Notes: generated by a model not told the origin, from the sequence alone. Counted from the stretch's first letter, positions 50,186 to 59,927 are shown. The stretch: 64,000 nt of DNA from Prevotella sp. (GCA_017617615.1 JAFZVV010000003.1:101886-165885), one strand, 5' to 3'. A program made the numbers and translations.

Positions 50186-51709
50186 ATGAAACGTACGTGC
50201 CTTTTGTCAACACTTCTGCTGGCTGTCACTGTCTCTGCACAGAATCGTATCGTACTTGTCGAGGAATTCACCAATACGGGATGCGGTCCTTGTGCGTCAT
50301 GGTCTCCTGAACTCGATGCCGTGATAGAAAACCGCTTAGGTGATTGCGTTGCTATCAAGTATCACAGTAGTTATCCCAACCGTCACGACGAGTTCTATAA
50401 TTACGATCCCGATACGCAGCAAAAGCGCCACGATTTCTATGAAGTAACTGGTGTGCCTGCCACTTTTGTCAACGGAGAAGCGTTGTCTTTCCGCACATCT
50501 TCCTGTCTGGATGAAACCATCACCCAGCAGATGGCACAGCCGGAAAGATTCTCGCTCACACTATCGAAAGGAATTGAAGACCACAGGATGTCGGTTCATG
50601 TCAACCTTACACCGCTACAGGAAATCGAGAGTGGCACTTCGCTGAGGCTATTCGTGGCCGCCATAGAGGAGCATATCACCCCATCCAAACCATATCCCAA
50701 TGGCGAGACCTCGCTCCATTACACCATGCGCAAGATGTTCACCGGTGGAGATGGTGTTCAGATAAGTGATGATGGTCTCCATGCTGGCCAGACCTACTCC
50801 TATAGTGCGTCGTGGGAAATCGACTTCTGCGATGACGAGACTCAACTCGGCGTGGTAGCTTTCCTGCAAGACATTGAAACCAAGGAAGTGGTATGTACAG
50901 CATATAGCGGCCCCGGGACAAACAAGGAAAACCACCTGACGTTGGTAGCGTTGGCCGACACTCCTGATTTCATCTGCGTGTCCGACTACTATGGACAAGT
51001 GGTGTTGCGGAATGATGGTTATAACACGCTGACCATCGCCACACTTAATGTGAAGGTCAACGGGGCATTGGAGCAATACCTTTGGACGGGTGCACTCAAC
51101 TATCTTGAGCGCGACACGATGACATTCGGCGGATTCCACGATTTCTCTCTTTCCGATGAAGAAAACCAGGTCCTAATATGGTTCTCCGATGTCAATGGCA
51201 TCGCTGCCGAGAGCAATCGCATCAATAGTTCTTTCTCCAATTCCCCGCAGGCACACTACGGCGTGCAGTTGAGGCTTTATACAGACAACAAGCCCAATGA
51301 GACGACATGGAAACTCTACAATTCAGCGGGGGATGTGGTGCAAGAGGGAGGACCATATGCCGAGCCTATGAAACTATATATCGAAAACTTTCCATTGACA
51401 CAAGACGACTGTTACCTGCTCGAATTCCTCGACGCCGGCAATGATGGTATCAAGGGCAACAACGGAACCGGCTACTATCAACTCTTTCAGATTGATCATG
51501 CAGGAATGACCCAACACCTCACACAAGGCAATTACGACGGGGCGGTACACGACGTGTATTTCAATCTGACCGAGGCATCATCGACAGGTGTCGTAGAGAT
51601 TCCTTCAGATGTTTCATCTGGCTCGAGCTACGACTTGCAAGGACGCAGAGTACCACATCAAGAAAGGGGCATCAACATCGTGAATGGGAAGAAAGCGGTT
51701 GTGAGATAA
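50186..51709 (+). CDS. Omp28-like thioredoxin-fold secreted protein with T9SS-like tail
   Basis: 507 aa. Signal peptide to TVSAQ (about 18). Thioredoxin-like domain with CGPC redox motif in VEEFTNTGCGPCASWSPELD (residues about 25-44) and the cis-Pro loop TGVPATFVNG. Followed by a beta-sandwich region as in Omp28-family outer-membrane proteins (RLFVAAIEEHITPSKPYPNG; LHYTMRKMFTGGDG). A middle/C-terminal domain of unknown type carries EFLDAGNDGIKGNNGTGYY. The end is SYDLQGRRVPHQERGINIVN plus GKKAVVR, the short T9SS-like tail. Probably a surface-exposed or secreted disulfide-active protein. Third codon positions are less GC-biased than in neighbouring housekeeping genes. Stops 9 bases from the convergent LRR gene. 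Confidence 0.87.
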   Translation: MKRTCLLSTLLLAVTVSAQNRIVLVEEFTNTGCGPCASWSPELDAVIENRLGDCVAIKYHSSYPNRHDEFYNYDPDTQQKRHDFYEVTGVPATFVNGEALSFRTSSCLDETITQQMAQPERFSLTLSKGIEDHRMSVHVNLTPLQEIESGTSLRLFVAAIEEHITPSKPYPNGETSLHYTMRKMFTGGDGVQISDDGLHAGQTYSYSASWEIDFCDDETQLGVVAFLQDIETKEVVCTAYSGPGTNKENHLTLVALADTPDFICVSDYYGQVVLRNDGYNTLTIATLNVKVNGALEQYLWTGALNYLERDTMTFGGFHDFSLSDEENQVLIWFSDVNGIAAESNRINSSFSNSPQAHYGVQLRLYTDNKPNETTWKLYNSAGDVVQEGGPYAEPMKLYIENFPLTQDDCYLLEFLDAGNDGIKGNNGTGYYQLFQIDHAGMTQHLTQGNYDGAVHDVYFNLTEASSTGVVEIPSDVSSGSSYDLQGRRVPHQERGINIVNGKKAVVR

Positions 51710-51718
51710 GCCCTCACC

Positions 51719-53902
51719 TCACTTGACAAGCAGTTTCCTCCCATTCTGGATATATAAACCTCGCATGGGCTTGCCTTTCAGACAACGACCTCCCATATCG
51801 TATAGTGTGGCATCATTATTATCAACAACCGAAGTAGAGCTGACGGCATCATCGTTCATTTCAGAAATGATTTGGAAGTCGCGCCACCCACGTTTGGATT
51901 GATACTTGTCGGTGGTGCCATTTGGGACGTGAAGGATGGCTCTGCTTGTCACCGCATCAGGGAAGCACTTGCCGTATAATACCACGTCGCCGTGAACATC
52001 CTCTACATCGTTCACGTCGAAAGGTTCCTCAATATACGACCATACCTCCCAGATGTTCTCGCACCCACAGAAGGTGCCGCCTGCCAGTGTTGTCACAGAA
52101 CGGCCTATCGTCACATCCTCCAAGCCACTACAGTCCCTGAAGGCATCCCAGCCCACATACTCCACCTTGTCGGGAATGACAAGTTCCTTGGGCGTTCGAC
52201 AACCCAGAAAAGCATACTGGTCGATGATGGTCACTCCCTGTGGAATTTGGAACACGGGCAGACTGCTACAGTCGCGGAAAGCACACATGCCGATGTAGTT
52301 CAGACCTTCGGGAATATTCACCTCGCTGAGACTGCTGCAACCGTCGAATGTCCAGCCCTCGATGCGGGTAAGACCATCGGGAAGATGGACTTTCACAAGT
52401 GACGTACAGCCGGAAAAAGCCGATGTGCCTATGCTCTGTATCGTGTTAGGCACATAAAGTTCTGTCAAGCTCGAGCAACCACTGAGGGCTCCATTACCGA
52501 TGGCAGTTACGGTGGCTGGTATCGAAATGCTTTCCAATTGGGCGCAACCACTCAGCCAACTATTACCTATTTTTGTCAGTGTCGGTGGCAGCGTGATACT
52601 TTTCAACTTGCTACCTTGGAAAACTGCAGGAGTGATGTCAGTCACCGTTGCAGGGATATCGTAGTGGTTCTTGTCGCTTTGTACCGGGAAGAGCATCAGT
52701 GTCGTTATGTCGTGGTTGAAGAGCACACCATCTTCGCAGAGGTATGATGGGTTGCCGTCTTCCACGGTGATGCTCCGCAGTCCTGTGCATCCTATAAACG
52801 CCGTTTCCGTGATGTCGGTCAACGTTTTGGGAAAGGCCAGTTCCTCAATGCAAGAACAATAAAAGAAAGCATAATCGCCTACTCGCTGCAACGACTTTGG
52901 GATATTGACTTCTTTCAATTTGTAGCAACGAGTGAAAGTCCAGTCGTCAATCTCGGTGATGTTGTCTGACAACTTTACAGATGTTAGTTCTCCACACTCA
53001 TAAAAAGCATAGCCACCCAATGTTGTCACCTGTTCGGGAATGTCGATGGATGTCAGACTGCCGCATTGCTCAAAAGCGCCGTTGCCAATAGAGCACAGTG
53101 ACTGCGGCAGATTGATGGCCGTCAAACTTCTGCATTGATTGAAAGTACTTTTCCCGATAGAGTGCAGCGACTGTGGCAGATGAACCGTAGTCAGTTGGCC
53201 GCAAAGATAAAAAACCCTATCCTCCAATTTCTCTATTCCCTCCGGCACGGTCACCTCCTTGAGGCTACCACAGCCGCCGAACGCCGTGGAACCAATAGCC
53301 TGCACGCTACTGGCAATCGACAGGGTAGTCATCGAGTTGCAGCCAGCAAAAGCATTTGAGCCTATCTGCGTGACCGAGGATGGGATGACCACCGATGTGA
53401 GGGCTGTGGCATCGTGGAAAGCATCATTGGCAATGACCGTCACATCATCGGGTATCACCAACTCCTTCACCTCCTCACCATTTAAAAACAGACGGTGTGC
53501 CAGACTGAGGGGGTTGCACTCCGAGCCTCCAACATAACTCATATTACACCAGGCGGTGAGGTCCTCGATATGAACAGCCTTCAGCCCATAACAACCACTG
53601 AAGGCAGAATAACCGATTTTCTGCACAGTAGCAGGGATGGCAATTGATGTCATCTTACTGCAAGCGCCAAAAGCCCATCCGTTGATTTCGGTAACGGTAT
53701 ATTCCTTTCCACCATAACTGACCTTGCTAAGTATCTTGATGTCGCCTACCAGTTGGTCTGGAACCATCTGTCGGGCTACACAGGCTGTCCTTGCACTTTC
53801 CGACAATACGTCGTAACTGATGCCTTCAACGTCGAAAGCTGCAACAGTTGCGCTCCATAATATGAAGACGAATGCAATATATATCTTTTGAACTGTTGTC
53901 AT
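51719..53902 (-). CDS. BspA-like leucine-rich-repeat surface protein with T9SS-like tail
   Basis: 727 aa. Signal peptide to VAAF (about 23), then roughly 20 LRR_5/BspA-type repeats of 23 residues (for example LTSVVIPSSVTQIGSNAFAG and KEVTVPEGIEKLEDRVFYLC), interrupted near 385-410 by a small insert (SYLCEDGVLFNHDITTLMLF). Ends in a stalk and tail YDMGGRCLKGKPMRGLYIQN plus GRKLLVK. BspA-type proteins bind host matrix proteins or other bacteria; the ligand here is unknown. Convergent with the Omp28-like gene, with only 9 bases between stops and no visible terminator, so read-through antisense is possible. Confidence 0.93.
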   Translation of the reverse strand: MTTVQKIYIAFVFILWSATVAAFDVEGISYDVLSESARTACVARQMVPDQLVGDIKILSKVSYGGKEYTVTEINGWAFGACSKMTSIAIPATVQKIGYSAFSGCYGLKAVHIEDLTAWCNMSYVGGSECNPLSLAHRLFLNGEEVKELVIPDDVTVIANDAFHDATALTSVVIPSSVTQIGSNAFAGCNSMTTLSIASSVQAIGSTAFGGCGSLKEVTVPEGIEKLEDRVFYLCGQLTTVHLPQSLHSIGKSTFNQCRSLTAINLPQSLCSIGNGAFEQCGSLTSIDIPEQVTTLGGYAFYECGELTSVKLSDNITEIDDWTFTRCYKLKEVNIPKSLQRVGDYAFFYCSCIEELAFPKTLTDITETAFIGCTGLRSITVEDGNPSYLCEDGVLFNHDITTLMLFPVQSDKNHYDIPATVTDITPAVFQGSKLKSITLPPTLTKIGNSWLSGCAQLESISIPATVTAIGNGALSGCSSLTELYVPNTIQSIGTSAFSGCTSLVKVHLPDGLTRIEGWTFDGCSSLSEVNIPEGLNYIGMCAFRDCSSLPVFQIPQGVTIIDQYAFLGCRTPKELVIPDKVEYVGWDAFRDCSGLEDVTIGRSVTTLAGGTFCGCENIWEVWSYIEEPFDVNDVEDVHGDVVLYGKCFPDAVTSRAILHVPNGTTDKYQSKRGWRDFQIISEMNDDAVSSTSVVDNNDATLYDMGGRCLKGKPMRGLYIQNGRKLLVK

Positions 53903-54172
53903 GGCCTATAAGTTTTTCTTTCAACCGCAAAAATATAAAAAAATGCAGAAAGCTCGTAAGAATAAAGGTGATAAATATTGTTTAGAAGCAAAAACCACAG
54001 CATTGAGGAGAAAGATGCATACTAATTGACCGTATCTCACTCTCATTCGGTCAATAATCAAAACCTTGATGACCTCCCCCAAAAACGGTCTTCCTATACC
54101 GCCTTTCCCAAACGGATTTCACACATAATTAGAACGAGTAAACTTTCACATCACTTTCAACAACAAAAATAA
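53903..54172. other. Intergenic region upstream of the LRR gene
   Basis: A minus-strand -7 box TATTTTTG (53928-53935) lies 25 bases before the LRR start. An 8-bp inverted repeat ATTGACCG (54025-54032) / CGGTCAAT (54048-54055) could be a regulator site. Nothing else is recognised. Confidence 0.45.
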
Positions 54173-54203
54173 TCAGAGAGTCACGGAAATCGTAACTCTC
54201 TGA
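54173..54203. terminator. Terminator of tRNA-Met
   Basis: Stem TCAGAGAGTCACG / CGTAACTCTCTGA with one mismatch, loop GAAAT. T-rich on the minus strand (TTATTTTTG), 9 bases after the tRNA. Confidence 0.75.
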
Positions 54204-54212
54204 CTTTTTATG

Positions 54213-54286
54213 TAGCGGGAGCCGGGATTGAACCGGCGACCTCATGATTATGAATCATGCGCTCTAACCAGCTGAGCTATCCCGCC
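54213..54286 (-). tRNA. tRNA-Met (CAT), elongator type
   Basis: Minus strand: acceptor GGCGGGA/TCCCGCT (G1-T72 wobble), D arm GCTCAGCTGGTTAGAGC, anticodon stem ATGAT/ATCAT with loop TCATAAT-like context (anticodon CAT), T arm GCCGGTTCAATCCCGGC, discriminator A. No CCA encoded. It lacks the C1-A72 mismatch and GGG/CCC anticodon pairs of initiator tRNA. A lysidine-modified tRNA-Ile (CAT) cannot be fully excluded from sequence alone. Confidence 0.85.
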
Positions 54287-54305
54287 ATCATGTTTTAAGC
54301 GGGTG

Positions 54306-54336
54306 CAAAGGTAAGCATTTTTTTGTTATCACCAAA
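54306..54336 (-). promoter_or_regulatory. tRNA-Met promoter
   Basis: Minus strand: -33 TTTG (54333-54336), 19-bp spacer, -7 TACCTTTG (54306-54313), followed by CACCCGCTTAAAA as at the other tRNA genes. Confidence 0.8.
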
Positions 54337-54366
54337 AATATTTCTTCTTTTTTTCTTGTGTCGAAC

Positions 54367-54687
54367 TATTTTTGCTCCATTTGGTCTCTGGCCTAAATGT
54401 AGAATGACTTCGGGATCAACGGTAGTTGTTCGCGAAGTGAGGTTAAGCAAAAGCAAACAAAAAAACTTCGTTATTTATTTGGTTTTTCACTCGCCTTTCA
54501 CTATATCTGGCCTTCGGCCGAATATAGGATGCGCCTCGGAAATCCAGATAAAAAAACTTTGTCTTTTATTTGGTATTTCACTCAGCTTTCACTATATTTG
54601 CCACTGCGAACATAGGATGCGGCTCGACAATGAAAACAAAAAACACTGTCTTTTGTTTTGCATTGTGCTCGCCTTTCACTATATTTG
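54367..54687 (+). repeat. Tandem promoter-bearing repeat, three units plus terminal box
   Basis: Units begin at 54367 (TATTTTTG), 54502 (TATATCTG) and 54593 (TATATTTG), and the array ends with TATATTTG at 54680-54687. Each unit carries AnnATAGGATGCGnCTCG-type sequence, an A-rich block, CTTTGTCTTTTATTTG or CTGTCTTTTGTTTTG, then CACTC..CTTTCAC into the next -7 box. -33/-7 pairs with 20-, 20- and 19-bp spacers give three stacked promoters, all toward the START-like gene. Units are about 135, 91 and 87 bp. Confidence 0.8.
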
Positions 54688-54745
54688 CCACATCATTGCC
54701 ATACTACCTATTGATGAAAATGGAACCTTAATCCCCTTGAAGCCG

Positions 54746-55144
54746 ATGAAAAAACAACAAATCGATATAGAACACAGCCTCAGGTCAACCTCTCCCAACA
54801 TTATCTGGAGAATCATCAGCACTGAAGGCGGTTTAGGCAAATGGCTTGCCGACGAGGTGAAAGCCAAAGACGACAAGTTCTTCTTCACATGGGGCGACGA
54901 ATGGAGTCACCATGAGAAACGTTGCGCCAACACATTGGAGCGCGTGCGCCACAGCCATATCCGCCTGCGCTGGGACGATGAGACAGACCCCGATGCATAT
55001 CTGGAACTGCGCATGGTGCACAATGAGATGACCGACGGCTTCAGCCTTCACGTGACCGACTTCGCGCTCCCCGAAGACCTCGACAGCCTCTACGACATCT
55101 GGGAGCAGAATTTCGACCAGCTCCGCCAGGCCACAGGTCTCTGA
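54746..55144 (+). CDS. START-like domain protein
   Basis: 132 aa from ATG 54746. The frame is open upstream into the repeat array but that part has no protein character. Matches the Bacteroidota START-like (AHSA1/SRPBCC-related) family: QQIDIEHSLRSTSPNIIWRI, GLGKWLADEVKAKDDKFFFT, WGDEWSHHEKRCANTLERV, IRLRWDDETDPDAYLELRMV, and DFALPEDLDSLYDIWEQNFD. Soluble, helix-grip fold with a hydrophobic pocket; ligand and function unknown. Transcribed from the stacked promoters at 54478-54687. Confidence 0.85.
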   Translation: MKKQQIDIEHSLRSTSPNIIWRIISTEGGLGKWLADEVKAKDDKFFFTWGDEWSHHEKRCANTLERVRHSHIRLRWDDETDPDAYLELRMVHNEMTDGFSLHVTDFALPEDLDSLYDIWEQNFDQLRQATGL

Positions 55145-55226
55145 CTGTCGTTCAATTGACATGAGGGACACACCTTCACAGAAGAATAAAAAATCAAAAA
55201 AATGGGAGTTTCTGCCAAAATTGTCG

Positions 55227-55234
55227 TACTTTTG
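55227..55234 (+). promoter_or_regulatory. -7 box of the lptF/G-ribBA unit
   Basis: TACTTTTG, about 39 bases before ATG 55274; -33 weak. Confidence 0.5.
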
Positions 55235-55273
55235 CATTTCGACAATGAACCCGTGATATAGTATTCGTTCTCG

Positions 55274-57208
55274 ATGTTAGGGATAAAGAGGCTCCACGTC
55301 ATGATTATCAAGCAGTTCGCGCTGCTTTTTGTCGGCACATTCTTCATCAGTCTTTTCGTGCTGATGATGCAATTTGTGTGGCAATATGTCGACACCCTCA
55401 TCGGCAAGGGTCTTACCCTCGACATCCTCGGACAGTTTTTCTGGTACATGTCGTTGATGATGGTGCCCCAGGCCCTCCCCCTCGCCATCCTCCTCTCCTC
55501 GCTCATCACTTTCGGTAACCTCGGCGAGACCTCCGAACTCACCGCCATCAAGGCGGCAGGCATCTCTCTGATGCAGACGCTGACGCCCCTTGCTATCATC
55601 GTGGTGGGCATCGCCTGCGGCTCGTTCTACTTCCAGAACAACGTGGGGCCGGAGTCGAAGAAGAAGATGGCCCGCCTGCTCATCTCGATGAAGCAGAAGA
55701 GTCCGGAACTCGAGATTCCCGAAGGTATCTTCTACGACGGCATCCCCCAGTGCAACATCTACGTGCAGCGGAAGGACATGGACACCGGCATGCTCTACGG
55801 CATCATGATATACCGCATGACAGGCAGTTACGACGATGCTGCCATCATTCTCGCCGACTCCGGCATGCTGCAGTCGACCGCCGAGAAGAAGCACCTGCTG
55901 CTGAACCTATACAGCGGAGAGTGGTTCGAGAACATGCGTTCCTCGGAACTCGGTGGCGGCGCTTCCGTGCCCTACCGCCGCGAGACATTCTGGAAGAAAC
56001 GCATCGTCATCGACTTCGACGGCGACTTCAACCTCGCCGATGCCAACGCATGGGGACAGAACGCCCAAGGCAAGAGCCTCAGCCAGATACGCACCGACAT
56101 CGACTCACTGAACCATATCTACGACAGCATCGGCCGTGCTTACTTCAACGATGCCAAGCGCGTGACCTATGCCATCCAGGGCATCTCGAAGGCCGACTCG
56201 CTGCGCGCGCTCCAGGCCTCGCGACGCCAGGAATACAACATCGACAGCCTCTACAACAAACTCTCTCCCGACAAGCGCCGCCAGGCCACGAACAACGCCC
56301 TCTCAAAAGTGAACCAGCACATGAGCGAACTCGACTTCAAGAGCATGGTGACCGATGAGGGCGACTACGACCTGCGCCAACATAAGATAGAAGCCCTCAA
56401 CAAATTCGTGCTCGCCCTTTCGTGCATCATCTTCTTCTTCATCGGTGCACCGCTGGGAGCCATCATCCGCAAAGGCGGTCTCGGCATACCCATCATCGTA
56501 TCGGTGGTGGTGTTCATCATCTTCTACATCCTCGACAACACCGGCTATCGCATGGCACGTGGCGGGATGTGGACCATCTGGTTCGGCAAGGGCCTCGCCA
56601 CTGCCGTCCTCGCCCCCACGGCAGCCTTCGTGACCTACAAGGCCAACAACGACTCTGCCGTGTTCAACCTCGATGCCTACGTGAACCTGGGCATGCGCAT
56701 CCTGGGCATGCGCCGCAAGCGCAGCGTACAGGGCAAGGAAGTCATCATCAACGACCCCGACTATCCCCGCGACGTGGCGGAACTGGAGCGCCTGAGCAGC
56801 GAAGTGACCACCTATGCCCACGAGCACAACCTGAAGTCACCACCCAACATCATCAAGGTGTTCTTCAAATACCAACCCGACCACGAGATAGAACGAATCA
56901 GTGAAGAACTCGAGGCGGTAATCGAAGACCTCGGCAACACCCGCGACCGGATGATCATCTCGCTGCTGGGCCGCTATCCCGTCGTATCGGAGAAAGCCCA
57001 CACCCGGCCCTTCGAGCGCAAATGGCTCAACATCATGGCTGCCATCCTCGTGCCCCTTGGTGCCTTCCTCTACATCCGCATGTGGACGTTCAGGCTCCGC
57101 CTGCTCAAGGATCTCCGCGTAATCAAGCAGAACAACGCCAACATCATCGGCCGTATCAAGGAGAAGGACCTCGTCCAATCAACCACAGGAAACGACATCA
57201 CATTATAA
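55274..57208 (+). CDS. LPS export permease, LptF/LptG (YjgP/YjgQ) family
   Basis: 644 aa. Six helices in the family pattern: 1 ([20 protein letters not shown]), 2 ([20 protein letters not shown], with the conserved ALPLA...L/FG block), 3 ([20 protein letters not shown]), and three after a long periplasmic domain ([40 protein letters not shown], and [17 protein letters not shown]). A C-terminal extension of about 150 residues with one more hydrophobic segment is characteristic of Bacteroidota members. With LptB it extracts LPS from the inner membrane. F or G cannot be told apart. ribBA starts 4 bases downstream. Confidence 0.93.
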   Translation: MLGIKRLHVMIIKQFALLFVGTFFISLFVLMMQFVWQYVDTLIGKGLTLDILGQFFWYMSLMMVPQALPLAILLSSLITFGNLGETSELTAIKAAGISLMQTLTPLAIIVVGIACGSFYFQNNVGPESKKKMARLLISMKQKSPELEIPEGIFYDGIPQCNIYVQRKDMDTGMLYGIMIYRMTGSYDDAAIILADSGMLQSTAEKKHLLLNLYSGEWFENMRSSELGGGASVPYRRETFWKKRIVIDFDGDFNLADANAWGQNAQGKSLSQIRTDIDSLNHIYDSIGRAYFNDAKRVTYAIQGISKADSLRALQASRRQEYNIDSLYNKLSPDKRRQATNNALSKVNQHMSELDFKSMVTDEGDYDLRQHKIEALNKFVLALSCIIFFFIGAPLGAIIRKGGLGIPIIVSVVVFIIFYILDNTGYRMARGGMWTIWFGKGLATAVLAPTAAFVTYKANNDSAVFNLDAYVNLGMRILGMRRKRSVQGKEVIINDPDYPRDVAELERLSSEVTTYAHEHNLKSPPNIIKVFFKYQPDHEIERISEELEAVIEDLGNTRDRMIISLLGRYPVVSEKAHTRPFERKWLNIMAAILVPLGAFLYIRMWTFRLRLLKDLRVIKQNNANIIGRIKEKDLVQSTTGNDITL

Positions 57209-57212
57209 TATT

Positions 57213-58421
57213 ATGGAACAAATCATCATCGACCGCATAGAAGACGCCGTGAAAGACTTTCGCGAAGGAAAGTTCGTCATCGTCGTCGACGATGAAGACC
57301 GCGAGAACGAGGGCGACCTCATCATCGCCGCCGAGAAAATCACCGCCGAGAAGGTGAACTTCATGCTCAAGCATGCCCGCGGCGTGCTCTGCGCACCCAT
57401 CACCATCTCACGGTGCGAGGAACTCGACCTGCCCCGCCAGGTATCGGAGAACACCTCCGTGCTCGGCACCCCCTTCACCGTGACCATCGACAAAATTGAA
57501 GGGTGCACCACCGGGGTGAGCGCCCACGACCGCGCCGAGACCATCCGCGCGCTTGCCGACCCCACATCGACCCCCTCAACCTTCGGACGTCCAGGTCATG
57601 TGAACCCCCTCTACGCCCAAGACCACGGTGTGCTACGCCGCAGCGGCCACACCGAGGCCACCATCGACCTCTGCCACCTTGCTGGCCTCTACCCCGCCGG
57701 TGCACTGATGGAAATTATGAACGACGACGGCACGATGGCGCGTCTGCCGGAACTGAAGAAGATGGCCGTGGAACACAACCTGAAAATCATCTCCATCAAG
57801 GACATGATAGCCTACCGCCTGCAGCGCGACTCGCTCATCGAGGTGGGCAGCGAGGCCGATCTCCCCACGCAGTGGGGGCATTTCAGGCTCATCCCCTTCA
57901 GGCAGAAGAGCAACGGCACTGAGCACTTCGCACTCATCAAAGGCAATTGGGCCGACGACGAACCCGTGCTCGTGAGGGTACACTCCTCGTGCACTACCGG
58001 CGACATCCTCGGCAGCATGCGCTGCGACTGTGGTGAACAGCTGCACAAGTCGCTGGAAATGATAGAGAAGGAAGGCAAGGGAGTGCTCGTATACATGCAA
58101 CAGGAAGGGCGCGGCATCGGCCTGATGAACAAGATAGCTGCCTACAAACTGCAGGAAGAAGGCTACGACACCGTGGATGCCAACACCCACCTCGGCTTCA
58201 AGCCCGATGAGCGCGACTATGGCTGCGGTGCCCAGATGCTGCGCCACCTGGGCATCCACAAGATGCGCCTACTCACCAACAACCCCGTGAAACGCGTGGG
58301 CCTCGAGGCCTATGGCCTGGAAATCGTGGAAAACGTGCCCATCGAGACCACCCCCAATCCCTACAACATCAAATACCTGCGCACCAAGAAAGAGCGCATG
58401 GGCCACAACCTGCACCTATAG
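57213..58421 (+). CDS. ribBA: Bifunctional DHBP synthase / GTP cyclohydrolase II
   Basis: 402 aa. N-terminal RibB domain (1-205): [16 protein letters not shown] (catalytic/Mg acidic loop), [55 protein letters not shown]-terminal RibA domain (206-402): zinc cysteines in [20 protein letters not shown] (canonical HSEC reads HSSC, cysteines intact), [21 protein letters not shown], and [13 protein letters not shown]. Supplies both precursors of riboflavin: 3,4-dihydroxy-2-butanone 4-phosphate from ribulose-5-P and the pyrimidine from GTP. No FMN riboswitch is visible and the gene is coupled to lptF/G by a 4-base gap. Confidence 0.96.
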   Translation: MEQIIIDRIEDAVKDFREGKFVIVVDDEDRENEGDLIIAAEKITAEKVNFMLKHARGVLCAPITISRCEELDLPRQVSENTSVLGTPFTVTIDKIEGCTTGVSAHDRAETIRALADPTSTPSTFGRPGHVNPLYAQDHGVLRRSGHTEATIDLCHLAGLYPAGALMEIMNDDGTMARLPELKKMAVEHNLKIISIKDMIAYRLQRDSLIEVGSEADLPTQWGHFRLIPFRQKSNGTEHFALIKGNWADDEPVLVRVHSSCTTGDILGSMRCDCGEQLHKSLEMIEKEGKGVLVYMQQEGRGIGLMNKIAAYKLQEEGYDTVDANTHLGFKPDERDYGCGAQMLRHLGIHKMRLLTNNPVKRVGLEAYGLEIVENVPIETTPNPYNIKYLRTKKERMGHNLHL

Positions 58422-58525
58422 TAACATGCCACCCTTTGCCAGAAAGGCTGAAAAACCCCTCCTGCAACGTAATAAAGTGGTATTCCACACGTTTAAAAAC
58501 AAGAAAACCAAAAACAACGATATTT

Positions 58526-59719
58526 ATGGCAAAACTATCAGCACGTCTCAACCGCCTCGCCCCTTCTGCCACCCTCGTGATGTCGCAAAAGAGCAATGAG
58601 ATGAAAGCCCAGGGCATCGACGTGATCAACCTCAGCGTCGGCGAGCCCGACTTCAACACCCCCGACGCCATCAAGGAACTTGCCAAGAAGGCCATCGACG
58701 ACAACTACTCGCGCTACTCCCCCGTACCAGGCTATCCCAGCCTGCGCAAGGCCATCAGCGAGAAGCTGAGCAAAGAGAACCACCTGCAGTATTCCCCCAG
58801 CGAAATCCTCGTTTCCAATGGTGCCAAGCAATGTGTATGCAATGCCATCATGGCCCTCGTCGACGACGGTGAGGAAGTCATCATCCCCGCCCCCTACTGG
58901 GTGAGCTACCCACAGATGGTGAAGCTGGCTGGCGGCATACCCGTGGTGGTACCCACCGGCTTCGGACAGAACTTCAAGATGACCGCCGCGCAACTCGAGG
59001 CCGCCATCACCCCCAAGACCCGCATGATCATCCTCTGCTCGCCCAGCAACCCTACTGGCAGCGTGTATACGAAGGAAGAGCTGCGCGCGCTTGCCGATGT
59101 CGTCCTCGCCCATGACGACCTCTTCGTGCTCGCCGACGAAATCTACGAGCACATCAACTATACCGGCCACCATGAGAGCATCGGACAGTTCGACGGCATG
59201 AAAGACCGCGCCATCATCATCAACGGCGTTTCCAAGGCCTATGCCATGACCGGCTGGCGCATCGGTTTCATGGCCGCCCCCGAATGGATTGTGAAAGGCT
59301 GCAACAAACTGCAGGGACAATACACCAGCGGTGCCTGTTCGGTGAGCCAGAAAGCCGCCGAGGCTGCCTACGTGCTGCCACAGGACTGCGTGGAGGAGAT
59401 GCGCCAGGCCTTCGAGCGCCGCCGCGACCTCATCGTGGCCCTCGCCAAGGACATCCCCGGACTCGAGGTGAACGTGCCTGAAGGCGCCTTCTACCTCTTC
59501 CCCAAGTGTGACTCCTTCTTCGGCAAGAGCGACGGCACCACGACCATCAACAACTCCACCGACCTCGCCCTTTACCTCCTCGACCGCGCCCACGTTGCCA
59601 CCGTTGCCGGCGATGCCTTCGGCGACCCCGAGTGCTTCAGGATGAGTTATGCCACCAGCGATACGAATATCCGTGAGGCGATGCGACGCATCAAGGAAGC
59701 CCTCGGCGTGCTGCAATGA
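58526..59719 (+). CDS. aspC: Class I PLP aminotransferase, aspartate aminotransferase type
   Basis: 397 aa from ATG 58526; a frame back to 58436 overlaps nothing useful. Aspartate-type subgroup I-beta features: NLSVGEPDFNTP, YSPVPGYPSLRKAI, NGAKQCVCNAIMAL, PAPYWVSYPQM, CSPSNPTGSVY, DEIYEHI (PLP Asp and Tyr), the Schiff-base lysine in GVSKAYAMTGWRIG, and FRMSYATSD (substrate Arg). Transfers amino groups between aspartate and 2-oxoglutarate. 104 bases after ribBA. Confidence 0.94.
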   Translation: MAKLSARLNRLAPSATLVMSQKSNEMKAQGIDVINLSVGEPDFNTPDAIKELAKKAIDDNYSRYSPVPGYPSLRKAISEKLSKENHLQYSPSEILVSNGAKQCVCNAIMALVDDGEEVIIPAPYWVSYPQMVKLAGGIPVVVPTGFGQNFKMTAAQLEAAITPKTRMIILCSPSNPTGSVYTKEELRALADVVLAHDDLFVLADEIYEHINYTGHHESIGQFDGMKDRAIIINGVSKAYAMTGWRIGFMAAPEWIVKGCNKLQGQYTSGACSVSQKAAEAAYVLPQDCVEEMRQAFERRRDLIVALAKDIPGLEVNVPEGAFYLFPKCDSFFGKSDGTTTINNSTDLALYLLDRAHVATVAGDAFGDPECFRMSYATSDTNIREAMRRIKEALGVLQ

Positions 59720-59927
59720 CAAGAGACCGAGGCGAAGAGAGGGAAAAACAAGAAATTAACTGTTAAAATTTCTTAATCGCAAGATTAGTTTCATCGAAAT
59801 TATTATCTTTGCGAAGTTAATGTCATCACTATATCCTTGCTTAAGCATTATACCTTTAAGTATTATATTATCGACATTTTTATAACTTAAATTTATTAAT
59901 AACTTAAATCAACAAATTAAAAAAATT
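59720..59927 (+). promoter_or_regulatory. Leader and promoter of the ExbB-TonB operon
   Basis: -7 TATCTTTG at 59804-59811 with a poor -33, then an AT-rich leader of about 110 nt before ATG 59928. No riboswitch-like fold or Fur-like palindrome that I can support. Confidence 0.55.

Noticed and set aside
54213..54286. tRNA-Met as an integration site with a partial duplicate nearby.
   Set aside because: I could not find the tRNA 3' sequence repeated near 49-50 kb and no integrase is present.
54367..54687. CRISPR array (repeated units of similar size).
   Set aside because: Units are directly adjacent and diverged with no unique spacers between constant repeats, and no cas genes are nearby.
54323..54745. 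Upstream extension of the START-like reading frame by 141 codons.
   Set aside because: The extension translates the promoter repeats. The family begins at MKKQQID and the last promoter box lies inside the extension.
55235..55273. FMN riboswitch for ribBA.
   Set aside because: ribBA starts 4 bases after lptF/G and the operon leader is too short to hold one.
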